Assembly (NCBI GenBank): GCA_948567375.1
Contig: OX419762.1
Coordinates: forward strand, 15,010,001-15,074,000
Source of the DNA: Lunularia cruciata
Taxonomy: Eukaryota > Streptophyta > Marchantiopsida > Lunulariales > Lunulariaceae
Direction of reading: 5' to 3'
DNA: 64,000 nt
The notes beneath the pieces are model-generated. The model saw only the letters and a program-made list of their open reading frames with translations, was not told the DNA's origin and searched no databases. Within the stretch, counting starts at the first letter, position 1, and each line of letters starts with the position of its first letter. This document shows positions 1-10,008 of the stretch, in pieces. Both the position numbers and the translations under genes were made by a program.

Positions 1-358
1 GAAGAAAGCACAAGGAGGTGATGTAGAGAAGTCAAGGAAAGATCAACTCATGGAATTGGAAGAGGCAAGAGCAGTTGCTATGGTTTGAGTGGAGCAAGCC
101 CAAAGGAAACAAAAGAAGAGTTATGACAAGAGGCAAGGCAAGAAGAAGGTGGAGCCTTTCAAAGAAGGTGATTGGGTAATGTTTTTTGATTCCATTCAAT
201 TCAAAAGAGTGCAAAAGAAGTTTTTGCCTAAGTACTTTGGACCTTTCATAGTGGAGAAGGTGTGGGGCAATTATACTTATGATCTTAGGAGATGGGAGGA
301 AGACACTTTGATAGGATTAACCATGATAAGTTGAAGATATATCATAGAAGGTAGAGAG
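1..358 (+). pseudogene. RLG-A integrase C-terminal fragment (A1)
   Basis: This is the decayed C-terminal end of a gypsy polyprotein downstream of the integrase core. It includes a Lys-rich segment (KRQGKKKVEPFKEGDWVM) and a GPF-type motif (KYFGPFIVEKVW) typical of the integrase C-terminal module. Compared with A2 there is an in-frame TGA at 87-89, where A2 has CGA, and a 1-bp deletion near 286-296 that shifts the frame before the natural stop. No chromodomain follows the GPF motif, unlike RLG-B. The fragment is non-functional. Confidence 0.8.
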
Positions 359-390
359 ACCTTCACTTTGAGTACAAAGTGAAAACTTAG

Positions 391-402
391 TCCGGGGTTA
401 AA
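391..402 (+). other. Polypurine tract of A1
   Basis: A purine-rich stretch (about ccggggttaaa) lies directly before the LTR start tgtaaca. The same stretch precedes the 3' LTR of A2, with one more G. It is the expected primer for plus-strand DNA synthesis. Confidence 0.6.
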
Positions 403-1098
403 TGTAACACCCATTTTTGCATGTATGTGGTATTATGATATTTAGCTTGGTATTACAAAAACTTGAGAGATATTATTCATATAGAGATAAAAGATGGTTC
501 TACATTAATCATAATTAGCTAAAATTAGTCATAGCTAAGATAGAGGGGACCTTACTTTAGAGGAAGTGGAAAATATGAGCACCACTATTTTGGATTCTAG
601 TGTATTGACTTGGTATTATTCCTAGGTGTTTGGCTTTGAGGAAAGAGTTGAGAATTCTTGGGCTCGCAAGCTTTTTTGTTTTGGATTCTTCTTTAGTCCA
701 AGTATAGCCAATGTGAAGGAATCTTTGATTTAGTGATTGGGTCAAGATAAGATCACATGCTTAGTAGAATATGCCCATATGGATGGATATTCCTTTATAT
801 TTTTTGATTTTACTTCAATAAATTTTAGCATAGTAACTTAAGTTACTCCAATAATTAGTAACTTTGGTGCATAAATATTGCACAAATATATAAATCAGAG
901 GTGAGGAGGTACTCATCATCCTTTCATTTACAATTATCACTCTCTCATTGAGTTCTCTAGTGAGCAATGTCTTGAGTCTTAGAGTGTTAGCCTTGGAAGA
1001 GTATGATGGAGTTGGGATTATTTGTCTTCTTAGTCCATGGTGCGCTACCATAATAGCCATTAGAGGTTTAGCTTGAGTGAGAGACAGGCTGGCTCACA
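403..1098 (+). repeat. RLG-A LTR (A1, 3' LTR)
   Basis: This 696-bp LTR begins tgtaacacccat and ends ggctcaca, keeping the TG...CA termini. It aligns over its whole length with the two 692-bp LTRs of A2 but with many substitutions, so A1 is clearly older than A2. Confidence 0.9.
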
Positions 1099-4000
1099 GA
1101 TCAGGGAGCATATTTGCATAGTAGGGAAATATGGAACATTGCATGGATCTTAATGTGTGGTGGTAGCTTGAGGTGATAGGCCACAATGTTGACTCGATGA
1201 AGAATAGAAAAAGGCTCAATAAAATAAGGTTTGAGCCTACAAGGCCAACTAATGTGAGGTTGGTTGTAGACAACCACACTTGATCCCAAACATTGAACTC
1301 CATGTGCCTATGGTGCACATCATGATATTGCTTTTGTCGATTTTGTGCAATTTGCAATCTGTGCTTGGCACTCTCCACACCTTGTTGGATTCAAGAAACA
1401 AATGTATTGATAACGTTGACCTTGGTAGCCATCGGGCAGATCTTCAGCAAGCTAGAAGGTGTGAAGGGATGCTCACCATACATGAGGAAGAATGGATTGA
1501 CATGAGTGGAGGCATTCACCAGATTGTTGTAAGCAAATTCCACCAAGGGGAATAGGGTGTCTCACCTCTCTTTCTCTTCTAAGGTGAAGCCGTGCAACAT
1601 GTCTTCAATAGTGCAATTAGCCCGCTCTATTTTTCCATCTGTGGATGGTAAGCTGTGGACATGGCCAACTTGGTTTTGAAGAAATCAAAAAGTGATCGCC
1701 AAAACAAACTAGTGAATTGAGTGCCTCTATCGGTGATGAGTACTCAAGACAAGCCATGGTGAGAGAAGACGACATCTAAGTATAATTGAGCTAGTTGTAG
1801 AGTAGTCACATCCTTGGTGGTAGGGCCTACATGAATCATTTGGTTGAGCCGGTCCACAAAGATCACAATGGAGTCAAACACTAAGGTAGTCTTGGGTAAT
1901 TCACAGATGAGATCCATCTTCATCTATTCCCAACGTTGTGTAGGAGTGAGGAGAGGTTGAAGGAGCCTTGCAAGACCTTGATTAGAAGCTCTTTTTTTTT
2001 GACAGAGTAAGCAGCTATGTACATAGTACATCATGTCATTGCTCATCTTGGGCCAATAATAATGATATTGGACTGCTTCCAAGGTCTTGTCCACTCCTCC
2101 ATGACCTACAATGGCCAAATCATGACATTCCACTAGAATGGTGGTGCATAATTTTGGGACATTCGAGATCCATAATCTACTATCAGAAAGGTGAGTCCTT
2201 GGGTGTTGGTGACGCCTTTGGATGATTGCACTCCTTCAATTTGTGGATCAGTTTTTGTAGTAGCCAGAATCTCTAGCCAAAATTCAAGGTTAAACTTAAC
2301 CTCTACCGCCAAATTGTTTGTCATTGGCATGAGGGTAAATGCATCTACAAGTTGCTCCTTACCTTCCATGTAGGTGATTGTCATGTTGTAGTGTTGTCGC
2401 CACTTTGCCCACCAAATTGGGTGACAAGATAGATCTTTATGTGTCCAAGTAGACTAGAGGTTCTATGTCTATTACAAATGCCTTCTTACCCAGATAGTGC
2501 TTCCAATGCTTGGTTGCGAGGACAATGGCTAGCTCTTCTTGTTTAGTGGTGTGATATGTGGGTTTTGTGAATATTTTGTTTAACCAATATTATTGTATTT
2601 TGTTTAACCGGTGACAACTTTCAAGAGAAATATGCAACTAGATGCCATCTGTCATGCCACTCTTGTTGTAGGACTGCTCTTATTGTTATGCTTGATGCAT
2701 CTGTAGCCAAATTGATTGGACAACTTGGGTCATACCACTTCACGATTGGTGCATGTAGCAAGGCAGCTTTCGATTCTTGAAAGGCCAACTCTTGTGCGGT
2801 TCTCCACGCCCACTTCTTCCCCTTGCCAAGTAGTGCCGTTAAAGGCTATGAAACCTTGGAGAAGTCCTTGATAAATTGATGATAGAATCTTGTCAACCCT
2901 AAGAAGCTATTGAGTTGAGTCTGATCTTCTAGTGCATTCCTTTTTCAAATGACCTCTATTTTATTTGTCAATACTTGAATGCCTTTTGCACTTACTCTAT
3001 GCCCCGAGTAGTCTACTCAGGACTTGCCAAACTCACACTTTGAGATTTTGGCATACAATCAATTCTATCTTAGAATCTTGAGGACTTCTTGTAGATGTTG
3101 TTTGTGTTTTGTCATTGTGCTATTGTATACTAAGATGTTGTGCAGGAAGACAATAACAGACTTGTCCAGTATGGATGAAATATGTCATTCATTAGACTCA
3201 TGAAAGTGATAGGTGCATTGGTGAGGCCAAAAGGCATAATGAGATACTTAAAGTGGTCATGCTTGGTTTGAAAGGCATTTTTGTACACATCTTCCTCATT
3301 TTTGTACACATCTTCCTCGCAGTTGGGATTTGATTGTAACCACTCTGCAAGTCCAATTTGGTGAAGTATCTTGCTCCATGGAGTTGATCAAATAGGTCAT
3401 CCATGCAAGGTAAGGGGTATTTATTCTCATTGTTTGTTGATTGAGACCCCGATAGTCAATGCACATGTGCATTGTATTGTCTTTCTTCTTCACAAACAAG
3501 ACAAGAGCTCCATATGGGTGATACTTTAGGTTGGGTGAACCCTTTTTGTAGCATTTCCTCAATTTGAGTCTTATAGTCCTCCAAATCATGAGGTGATAGG
3601 CGATATGGAGCCTTCCTCAGGAGTGTCTCAATTTTATGATCTCTCCTTTTTGGTGGTAGTCCTAAGGGTATATCATTGGGAAGATATCTTGAAACTCATC
3701 CACCACTTCCTTCAATTTCTCTGGAATTTTTCTATCAAGTTGTGCACTTTGGACTTCTCTTATTAGACACATGAAACATCTATTGGTCTTACATTTAGTT
3801 GCCGTCCCTATGACATAGAGAGGCAATTCTCGCTTGTGTGATTTTTCTTTAGCCCCAGTGATTGACCATTGGTGGGTACTCACTACTTTCTGCTTCCAAT
3901 TTACCATAGGGTTATAATGATCTATCCATGGCATGCCTAAGATTTCATCATAACAAGTTAATTATATCATTTTCCACTCAATTGCTTCCTAATATTCTCC

Positions 4001-4215
4001 TACATAGAGTGTTACTCATCGAGGTAATGATTCAATCCTCTATGTTTGCCCGTTAGGTAACTCTACTTCTTTGCTCTCATCTCTCTCCAGATCCATTCCC
4101 AATCTTATTGCAATAGAGTGAGACAAGAAATTCTTTGTTGCTCTCAAATCTATTAATACTTTCACTTGATTGCCTTCTAGGACTCCATTCACAACAATCA
4201 ATTGTGAGGTTGCCT
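1099..4215 (-). pseudogene. Decayed RLG-B pol (protease, RT, RNase H, integrase) of B1
   Basis: Short minus-strand frames follow B2 pol in order. Protease lies around 4080-4215. RT is at about 2900-3650, with pieces resembling the [17 protein letters not shown] and [10 protein letters not shown] blocks. RNase H is about 2350-2900 and integrase about 1280-2180, including the zinc-binding end (CHDLAIVGHGGVDKTL...CLLCQKK) and the downstream C-terminal module around 1100-1380. The RT region also contains a short local duplication near 3270-3320. No frame longer than about 100 codons survives, so it cannot encode an active polyprotein. Confidence 0.85.
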
Positions 4216-4379
4216 TTCAAGACCTTTGTGTGCTCACCTTCTTCCTTCCCTTGCTTCTTTGCTTCCTTATTGAGCCAATAAGGCCATGAGGTACATGTAC
4301 TTGTGAACTTCATTTTCCAAAGTGATTTCTACCTCCTCCTCTTTAGTGTGTCTCTCCATGTTGTTCAAAGATCGCTTGT

Positions 4380-5383
4380 ATGAAGGCCGAGGGCCTCTAG
4401 GGAGACAAACACGACAATTGGTAGATATGTGCCTAATATAGCCACAATTGTAACAACAACATTGTTCTCCTTGAATTCCTTCTCCTTGTGGGACTACATC
4501 TCTTTGTTCTTTTACCCGTCCATGCTCTCCTTGAAGCGGTCGTGCTCCTTGGTCTCAAAACCAAAGGTTGCCCAGTTCCATTGGTACTGGTCCACCCATG
4601 TGTGGCATTTCTGCCCAATAATGTTGAGGTGGAACTACTCCTTCACTTCCAGCCAATGCCTCTCCTATTCTTTGCGCACAAGCAATGGCTTCAAATACCG
4701 TGTGAGGATTTTGCACCATGACTTCTTGGCAAATCTGCTCCTTCAATCCTTGTTTGAAATTATCAAGAGCTTTTGTTGGACTCATGTTGGTTATTACAAC
4801 TTGTATATCCAAAAATGCCTCCACATACTCTTGTATGTTGTTCTTTTGTCTAAATCCCCATAGTCGGATTCACACCATGCATGGAATCCACCAATTGGAA
4901 ATTCTTCAACAATCTTTCTTGCATTGTTGTCCATGTGACCTCCCTTCTCTCTGCCAACATGGATTGTTCCCAAACATTGTACCATGTGAGGGTTTTATCG
5001 GTCAAGTACCCACATGCAAACATGCCTACAACATGCTCAATGATCTCTGTTGAGACTAATTAGAAATATCAATTCATTCTTGAGATCTAGTTTTCCACTA
5101 TTCCCATCATACGCCGCCCCTTGTAAGGCTTGATGTTGCAAGTCTTCTTCACCCGAAGTAACAATGTAGCTTCATCATTGACCGAGTTTGTAGGCACAAG
5201 TGCCTCTCCAAGTAATTTAGTCGTAGGTATTGGGTTTTGAAACGGCTCTTCTTCTTGCATTGCTTGATCATTCTTGAGGATATGCACTTAACTTTGTAAT
5301 GCTTCCATGATCATCTTAATCTATCAAAATTTTTTCAACATCCCCTGCATTCCTTGCACCAGCTCTTGCAACTATGGATCCAT
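4380..5383 (-). pseudogene. Decayed RLG-B gag of B1
   Basis: Reading leftward from the ATG at 5383, the start matches the MDPQLQEL start of B3, but codon 4 is TAG. The capsid-like region (about 4555-5050) and the C-terminal zinc-knuckle and Pro/Arg-rich tail (about 4381-4470) can be followed across several frames. It is broken by stops and indels. Confidence 0.75.
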
Positions 5384-5429
5384 GGTTTGTGCAACACTCA
5401 ATCACTACTGTTTACTTCAATAGAGAATT

Positions 5430-5660
5430 AATATGATCACTTTGGAAGGTGCACAAACTATCAAGACTACCATTGGTACTTCAGAAGCTATCACTTGTTG
5501 ATAATACTCCTCACAAAATTTCTAACCATGAAATCTCTCAACATCACTTTCAATCTCACTACATAAAAAATTTCTACTTGAGTGTTGAAAATGAGAGGAT
5601 TTGGGACATTCACATCCATAACATCATAATAGAATGTAGATTGTTAAATCCCACTCTTTG
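5430..5660 (-). pseudogene. Decayed copy of the RLG-B small ORF upstream of gag (B1)
   Basis: Minus-strand sequence here aligns with the short intact ORFs at 8679-8882 (B2) and 44480-44695 (B3). It starts with a Met-Asp-Val-Asn-Val-Pro-Asn-type N-terminus and ends with the Val-Cys-Ala-Pro-Ser-type segment. In B1 it is frameshifted by a small deletion in the middle and carries substitutions. Its position between PBS and gag is conserved in all three copies. Confidence 0.6.
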
Positions 5661-5679
5661 TCATATACCACCATAGGTA

Positions 5680-5736
5680 GAATCATCGGGTTTGGTGAGT
5701 CCATCAAGGTGATGGACTCACCAAACCCGGTGATTC
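5680..5736. repeat. 27-bp near-perfect inverted repeat (hairpin) in B1 leader
   Basis: Arms 5680-5706 and 5710-5736 are reverse complements with one mismatch, separated by 3 bp. Only one arm is present at the equivalent site in B2 (about 8593-8620), so the other arm is an inverted duplication peculiar to B1. A short tandem repeat follows directly. Confidence 0.9.
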
Positions 5737-5763
5737 TGTTATGTTATGTTATGTTATGTTATG
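5737..5763. repeat. (TGTTA)n microsatellite beside the hairpin
   Basis: Five copies of tgtta plus a partial unit sit at the outer edge of the inverted repeat. They are absent from the same place in B2 and B3, so the hairpin arm and the microsatellite appear to have arisen together. Confidence 0.85.
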
Positions 5764-6024
5764 TCCATGAATTCTACTCCAAAGTGATAAACTAGAAATA
5801 CTCTCATTTACTCATGTTGGATGTACATAAACTTGATATGGAATAGATTCAAGAATGGGAAACTAGGTGCGGGAAATTGTCCTGCCAGTGCATCCATCCC
5901 TCTGCTCTCTAAAGCCCTTTCCCAAGTCTAACAATTACTTTATGTTCTCGACCCCAAATTACTTGGTTTCAGTAATTCATGCTCTTCCAAGAGGGGTGAT
6001 CCACCCTCTTGGACTAAAACACTT

Positions 6025-6036
6025 GCTTTGATACCA
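6025..6036 (-). other. Primer-binding site of B1 (initiator tRNA-Met type)
   Basis: The minus strand reads tggtatcaaagc, one base from the LTR end. It differs by one base from tggtatcagagc, the usual complement of the plant initiator-Met tRNA 3' end, which B2 keeps exactly. Confidence 0.85.
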
Positions 6037-6037
6037 T

Positions 6038-6755
6038 TGTAGTACTTCAGAGACAAGAGAAGAGAGAAAGCACCAATTTCACACTCAATCATCTGATGCT
6101 CCAAAGGAGCAACTTCTCTTTATTATATAGACAAAGAGGATCTCTTCCAAGGAAGCTCCACCATAGGATTAGGCACATAGATAGGTGACATGTTAGCAAG
6201 CTCCACCTTTGGATTAATTACTTGGATGGGTGATATGTTGGTCTTGATCCTATCTGGTTTGTCAAACAAGCTTTGATAAGAGGGAATCTTTTAGGGAATC
6301 TTTCTATATGAATCTCAAAATCACATGGGTGAGGTACCATTGGAAAGCTCTCAATGAGACAAACCAGGGAGGAGGGAAGGCCAACCTATCCTTCACTGGG
6401 GGAATCTGCATATTTTTTAGGCCTAATTCATCCGTTTAGGCCTTTGAAATTGCCTTCAAAGATTTCAGGCATATTTTGGTTCCTACTCTATGGGTGATAT
6501 CTCTTTCTGATCTATTTAGTCTATCATGTGTAACATCCTTCCAGATGTTACCAAACCAATTCTCACCTTTAAATCATATGTATAGCTATTGGTTCTAAGG
6601 TTTTCAAGTCTATTTTGGTTTCTGCCCTATTAGTAGAAGTACTCTTTTGGTGATACTTCTATCTGATCTATTTTTTCAATCATGTATAACCTCATTCCAT
6701 ATGTTACCAAACCAAATTTCACATCAAGATCATATGGCTAGCTCTTGGTATTACA
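6038..6755 (-). repeat. RLG-B LTR (B1, 5' LTR)
   Basis: This 718-bp LTR has the RLG-B termini: on the minus strand it starts tgtaataccaag and ends with a tactaca-type end. It contains the same TATA-like stretch (ttatatagac on the plus strand near 6124) as the other copies. The G tract that is long in B3 is only about 5 bases here. Confidence 0.9.
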
Positions 6756-6834
6756 TTAGTACTTGGACACAAAAATCCTAATGGTTTGGTGGAAGTGGAT
6801 TTGGTAGTCTATAAATTCCATTTATTCCATTCTT

Positions 6835-6846
6835 GCTCTGATACCA
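6835..6846 (-). other. Primer-binding site of C1
   Basis: The minus strand reads tggtatcagagc exactly, one base from the LTR. This is the initiator-Met type. Confidence 0.9.
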
Positions 6847-6847
6847 A

Positions 6848-7247
6848 TGTAAAAGACCAAGACCAAGGAGAGAAATAGGAGAGTGGAAGATCACATGGGA
6901 CACTTGAATGGGGGAAAACTCCAAATGCCTAGCATGAGTTTTGGCTCCTTTATTTATAGGGAGTATACAAGGCTCTTGAGCCACTTTCTTGGAGTGGAAG
7001 CCAAGTTAACCAAGAAGCTTCTCAAGAAGCTTCCTTCTTGAAACCACCTACTTGGCGTGCAAGCTAAGTTGGTTGGAAGCTTCTAGGAGTTTCCTTCTAG
7101 AAACTATCTACTTGGGGTGCAAGCTAAGCTAGTGGCAAGTTTCCCAAGAAGCTTCCTAGATACTTCTAGAATATTTTAGGTTAATTTGGCTTATTCACTA
7201 CTTTGTTAGCCTTGACTCACTTCTTTGCTAAACTCCATATTGTTACA
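6848..7247 (-). repeat. RLG-C LTR (C1)
   Basis: This 400-bp LTR reads tgtaacaatatgg to gtcttttaca on the minus strand. It matches the 490-bp LTR of C2 at 36768-37257 but lacks about 90 bp. It contains several internal repeats of an aagcttcct/agaagctt-type motif. It carries a TATA-like stretch, tttatttata, near 6948-6957. Confidence 0.85.
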
Positions 7248-7254
7248 CAACCAA

Positions 7255-7580
7255 TCAATTCTCATTGTCATCAGTCAATTTGACCTTAGATGAAGAGTCA
7301 TCTTCAGACATGCACTCAAAGTTGACATTGGTTTGCTTGGTGAACTGCCCGTTGTTTGTTTTGATGTACACCAATTGCATGATGGTATTGGGTGAGAGGC
7401 ACTAATGTAATTTTGAATGAATGATATGAAAAGTGGAGAAGTTGTGTTATGATGCAATGCTTGATGTCACCAATGTGAAGATCTGGCAAACTAGCTTTTG
7501 AAGAGTGGGCCATTGGGTCTCTTGCGACATCCAAAACTCATAGATAGATAACTTGTGTTCCTTGAGAATGTGCAAGCCAT
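7255..7580 (-). pseudogene. hAT (DUF659-type) transposase pseudogene, 3' part
   Basis: The minus-strand frame reads FWMSQETQWPTLQKLVCQIF and then a segment ending IIHSKL, followed by an Asp/Ser/Glu-rich tail and a stop at 7255-7257. This is the C-terminal hAT dimerisation region, with its W-P-L and S-A-S-x-R-N-F-S-type blocks. Two in-frame stops break it. It joins directly to the 5' part at 14185-15853 once B2 (7581-14184) is removed. The flanks of B2 (gccat and accat) are the target duplication, so this is one gene split by an insertion. Confidence 0.82.
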
Positions 7581-8313
7581 TGTAATACCAAGGGGTAGCC
7601 ATATGATCTAGATGTGAAATTTGGTTTGGTAACATCTAGAATGATGTTATACATGATGGTCAAAATAGATCAGATAGAAGTATCACCAAAAGAGTACTTC
7701 TACTAATAGGGCAGAAACCAAAATAGACCTAAGAACCTTAGAACCAATAGCTAGACATATGATTTAAAGGTGAGAATTGGTTTGGTAACATCTGGAAGGA
7801 TGTTACACATGATGGACTAAACAGATCAGAAAGAGGTATCACCAAAAGGGGACTTCTACTAATAGAGTAGGAACCGAAATATGCCTGAAATCTTTGAAGG
7901 CAATTTTGGAGGCCTAAACGGATGAATTAGGCCTCAAAAATGTGCAGATTCCCCCCCAGTAGAGTTTAGGCTAGCCTTCCCTCCCCTTGCTTTGTCTCGT
8001 TGAGAGCTTTCCAACGGTACCTTACGTGATTCTGAGATTCCTACAAGACGATTCCCTAAAAGATTCCCTCCGATCAACGCTTGTTTGACCAACCAGATAG
8101 GACCTAGACCAGACAGGTCACCCATCCAAGTAAGTAATCAAAGGGTGGAGCTTGCTGACATGTCACCTATCTGTGTCCCTAATCCTATGGTGGAGCTTCC
8201 TTGGAGGAGATCCTCTTTGTCTATATAATAAAGAGAAGGTGCTCTCTTGGGGCATCGAATGTTTGAGTGTGCAATCTGTGTTTTCTCTCTTCTCTTGTCC
8301 TCGGAGTATTACA
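7581..8313 (+). repeat. RLG-B LTR (B2, 5' LTR)
   Basis: This 733-bp LTR runs from tgtaatacca to gagtattaca. It contains a run of 7 C at 7951-7957 that varies between copies, and short internal near-repeats of a gttaccaaacca-type motif and its complement. Confidence 0.92.
8222..8228 (+). promoter_or_regulatory. Candidate TATA box in RLG-B LTR
   Basis: A tatataa stretch sits about 90 bp before the LTR end and is kept at the same place in every RLG-B LTR that retains this region. This is where an LTR promoter would be expected. No transcript evidence is available from sequence alone. Confidence 0.45.
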
Positions 8314-8314
8314 A

Positions 8315-8326
8315 TGGTATCAGAGC
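8315..8326 (+). other. Primer-binding site of B2 (initiator tRNA-Met type)
   Basis: The sequence is tggtatcagagc exactly, one base after the LTR end. Confidence 0.93.
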
Positions 8327-8678
8327 GAGTGTTCTAGTCCAAGAGAGTAGATCACCCCTCTTGGAATAGCACAAACTACTGAAACTGAGTAATGTGAGGT
8401 GGAGAACATAGAGTAATTGCTAGACTTAAGAAGGACTTTAGAGAGCGGATGGGATGGATGCACTGGGGGGACAATTTCCCGCACCTAGCTCTCCATTCTC
8501 AAACCCATTCCACATCAAGGTTATGTACATCCAGCGTGAGCAGATGAGGGTATCGCTAGTTTATCACTTTGGTGCGGAATTCATGGACAGAGTGATGAAC
8601 TCACCAAACCCGGTGATTCTACTGTGGTGATATATGACAGAGAGTGGGATTTGACGATCTACATTCTATTATGATAAA

Positions 8679-8882
8679 ATGGATATGAATGTCCCAAATT
8701 CTCTCCCTTTCAACACTCAAGTAGAAATCCGTTATGTAGTGAGGCCGAAAGTGATGTTTAGAGATTTTGTGGTTAGGAATTTTGGTGAGGAGTATTATCA
8801 ACAAGTGATAGCTTCTGAGGTTCCAATGGTAGTTCCGATAGTTTGTGCGCCTTCCAGAGTGATTATATTGACTCTGTATTGA
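8679..8882 (+). CDS. Small conserved ORF upstream of gag in RLG-B (67 aa)
   Basis: This open frame lies between the PBS and gag. It starts MDMNVPNSLPFNTQVEIRYV, has a central acidic/aromatic block (FVVRNFGEEYY) and ends with a hydrophobic Val/Pro/Ile-rich tail. No known family is recognised, and it has no Cys motif or clear membrane span. B3 encodes an almost identical protein (44480-44695), and B1 has a broken version. It stays open in two copies whose gag-pol is full of stops, which is notable, though its short length could allow that by chance. It might be an accessory protein, an N-terminal extension of an older gag, or simply leader RNA. Confidence 0.5.
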   Translation: MDMNVPNSLPFNTQVEIRYVVRPKVMFRDFVVRNFGEEYYQQVIASEVPMVVPIVCAPSRVIILTLY

Positions 8883-8915
8883 AGTAGACGTTAGCAATTG
8901 GGTGTTATAGGAACC

Positions 8916-9959
8916 ATGGATCTACAGTTGCAAGAGCTGGTGCAAGGAATGCAAGGGATGTTGAATGAATTTTGAGAGATTAAGATGACCATGGAGACAT
9001 TACAAAGTCAAGTGCAGATCTTGAGGAACGATCAAGCCATGCAAGAAGAAGAGCCACCTCAAAACCCTGTACTTGCAACTGAAGTGCTTGGAGAGGCACC
9101 CGTGCCTATGAACCCTATCAACGGTGAAGCCACATTGCTACTCCGGATGAAGAAGACCTGCAACATCGAGCCTTACAAGAGGCAGCGGACGATGGGAGTA
9201 GTGGAAAATTGGATCTCGAGAATGAATCAATATTTCCGATTGTTCTCAACAAAGATCACTGAGCATGATGTAGGCGTGTTTGCATGTGGGTACTTGACCG
9301 ATAAAGCCCTCACATGGTATGATGCTTGGGAACGATCCATGCTAGCAGAGAGAAGGGAGGTCACATGGACAGCAATGCAAGAAGGATTGCTGAAGAATTT
9401 CCAATTGGTGGATTCTGTGCAGATGGCTCGAACCCGACTATGGGGATTGAGACAGAAGAATAGCGTACAAGAGTATGTGGAGGCGTTTTTGGATCTACAA
9501 GTCACAATTACCAACATGAGTCTAGCAGAGGCTCTCAACAATTTCAAACGAGGGTTGAAAGAGCAGATTTGCCAAGAAGTCATGGTGCAAAACCCTCGCA
9601 TGGTATTTGAAGCCACTGCTTGTGCACAGAGAATAGCAGGAGCATTAGGTGGAGGTGAAGGAGTAGTTCCACCTCAACATTATCGCGCAGAAATGCCACA
9701 CATGAGTGGACCAATACCAATGGAATTGGGAAACCTTCGATTCCGGGATCAAGGAGCACGGCCACTTCAAGGAGAGCGGGGACGGGTAGAAGAACGAAGA
9801 GATGGAGTCCCACGAGGAGAAGGGACTCGAGGAGAACAACACCATTGTTACAATTGTGGCCGTATTGGGCACATATCTACCAATTGTTGCACTTGTTTCC
9901 CTAGAGGCCCTCGGCCTTGTGTACAGGCAATCTTTGAACAACATGGAGAGGCACATTGA
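8916..9959 (+). pseudogene. RLG-B gag polyprotein (B2), one nonsense codon
   Basis: Gag forms the virus-like particle and binds RNA. The start chosen is the ATG at 8916, whose product matches the B3 start MDPQLQEL. Codon 20 is TGA (8973-8975) where B3 has CAA. After it the frame is open for 324 codons from the internal Met at 8985. It holds a coiled-coil-like N-terminus, a retrotransposon-gag/capsid region (DKALTWYDAWERSM, VQEYVEAFLDLQ) and one CCHC zinc knuckle (CYNCGRIGHISTNC) near the C-terminus, followed by a Pro/Arg-rich tail. Pol follows in another frame, so the gag end here may be a frameshift relative to the ancestral single polyprotein. Confidence 0.85.
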
Positions 9960-10008
9960 AGAGGAGGAGGTGGAAACCACTTCGGAAAATGAAGATCACC
10001 AGTAAATG

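Larger units (their letters stand above)
1..1098 (+). mobile_element. RLG-A retrotransposon copy A1, 3' end only (nested in B1)
   Basis: This is the 3' end of a Ty3/gypsy element whose 5' part lies outside the window. It holds the integrase C-terminal end (1 to about 358), a polypurine tract ending at 402 and a full 3' LTR (403-1098). The reading frame and LTR match the complete copy A2 at 23955-31775 in the opposite orientation. Immediately after the LTR, at 1099, the sequence is the integrase/chromodomain end of an RLG-B element on the minus strand, so A1 was inserted into B1. The expected 5-bp target duplication would start with gatca at 1099, but its partner is off the window. Confidence 0.9.
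1099..6755 (-). mobile_element. RLG-B chromovirus copy B1, interrupted by A1
   Basis: This is a minus-strand Ty3/gypsy element with its 5' LTR on the right (6038-6755) and an initiator-Met primer-binding site. Leftward come a small upstream ORF, gag, protease, RT, RNase H and integrase, all colinear with B2 and B3 but broken by many stops and indels. The 3' end is cut at 1099 by A1. The missing chromodomain end and 3' LTR would lie left of the window. To the right, at 6756, it abuts RLG-C sequence, so B1 sits inside C1. Confidence 0.88.
6756..7247 (-). mobile_element. RLG-C retrotransposon copy C1, 5' end only
   Basis: A minus-strand LTR (6848-7247) is followed leftward by an initiator-Met primer-binding site and about 80 bp of leader that match the start of C2 at 36680-36767. 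The element is then cut at 6755 by B1. The rest of C1 must lie beyond B1 and A1, to the left of the window. It abuts the hAT pseudogene at 7248-7255. Confidence 0.85.

Noticed and set aside
4429..4863. 144-codon plus-strand frame in B1
   Set aside because: It is antisense to the decayed gag of B1, with Ser/Cys/Leu-rich composition typical of a reversed frame.
9227..9616. 129-codon minus-strand frame inside B2 gag
   Set aside because: It is the antisense of the intact gag frame and recurs antisense to gag in B1 and B3, so it is a shadow of a conserved coding sequence.
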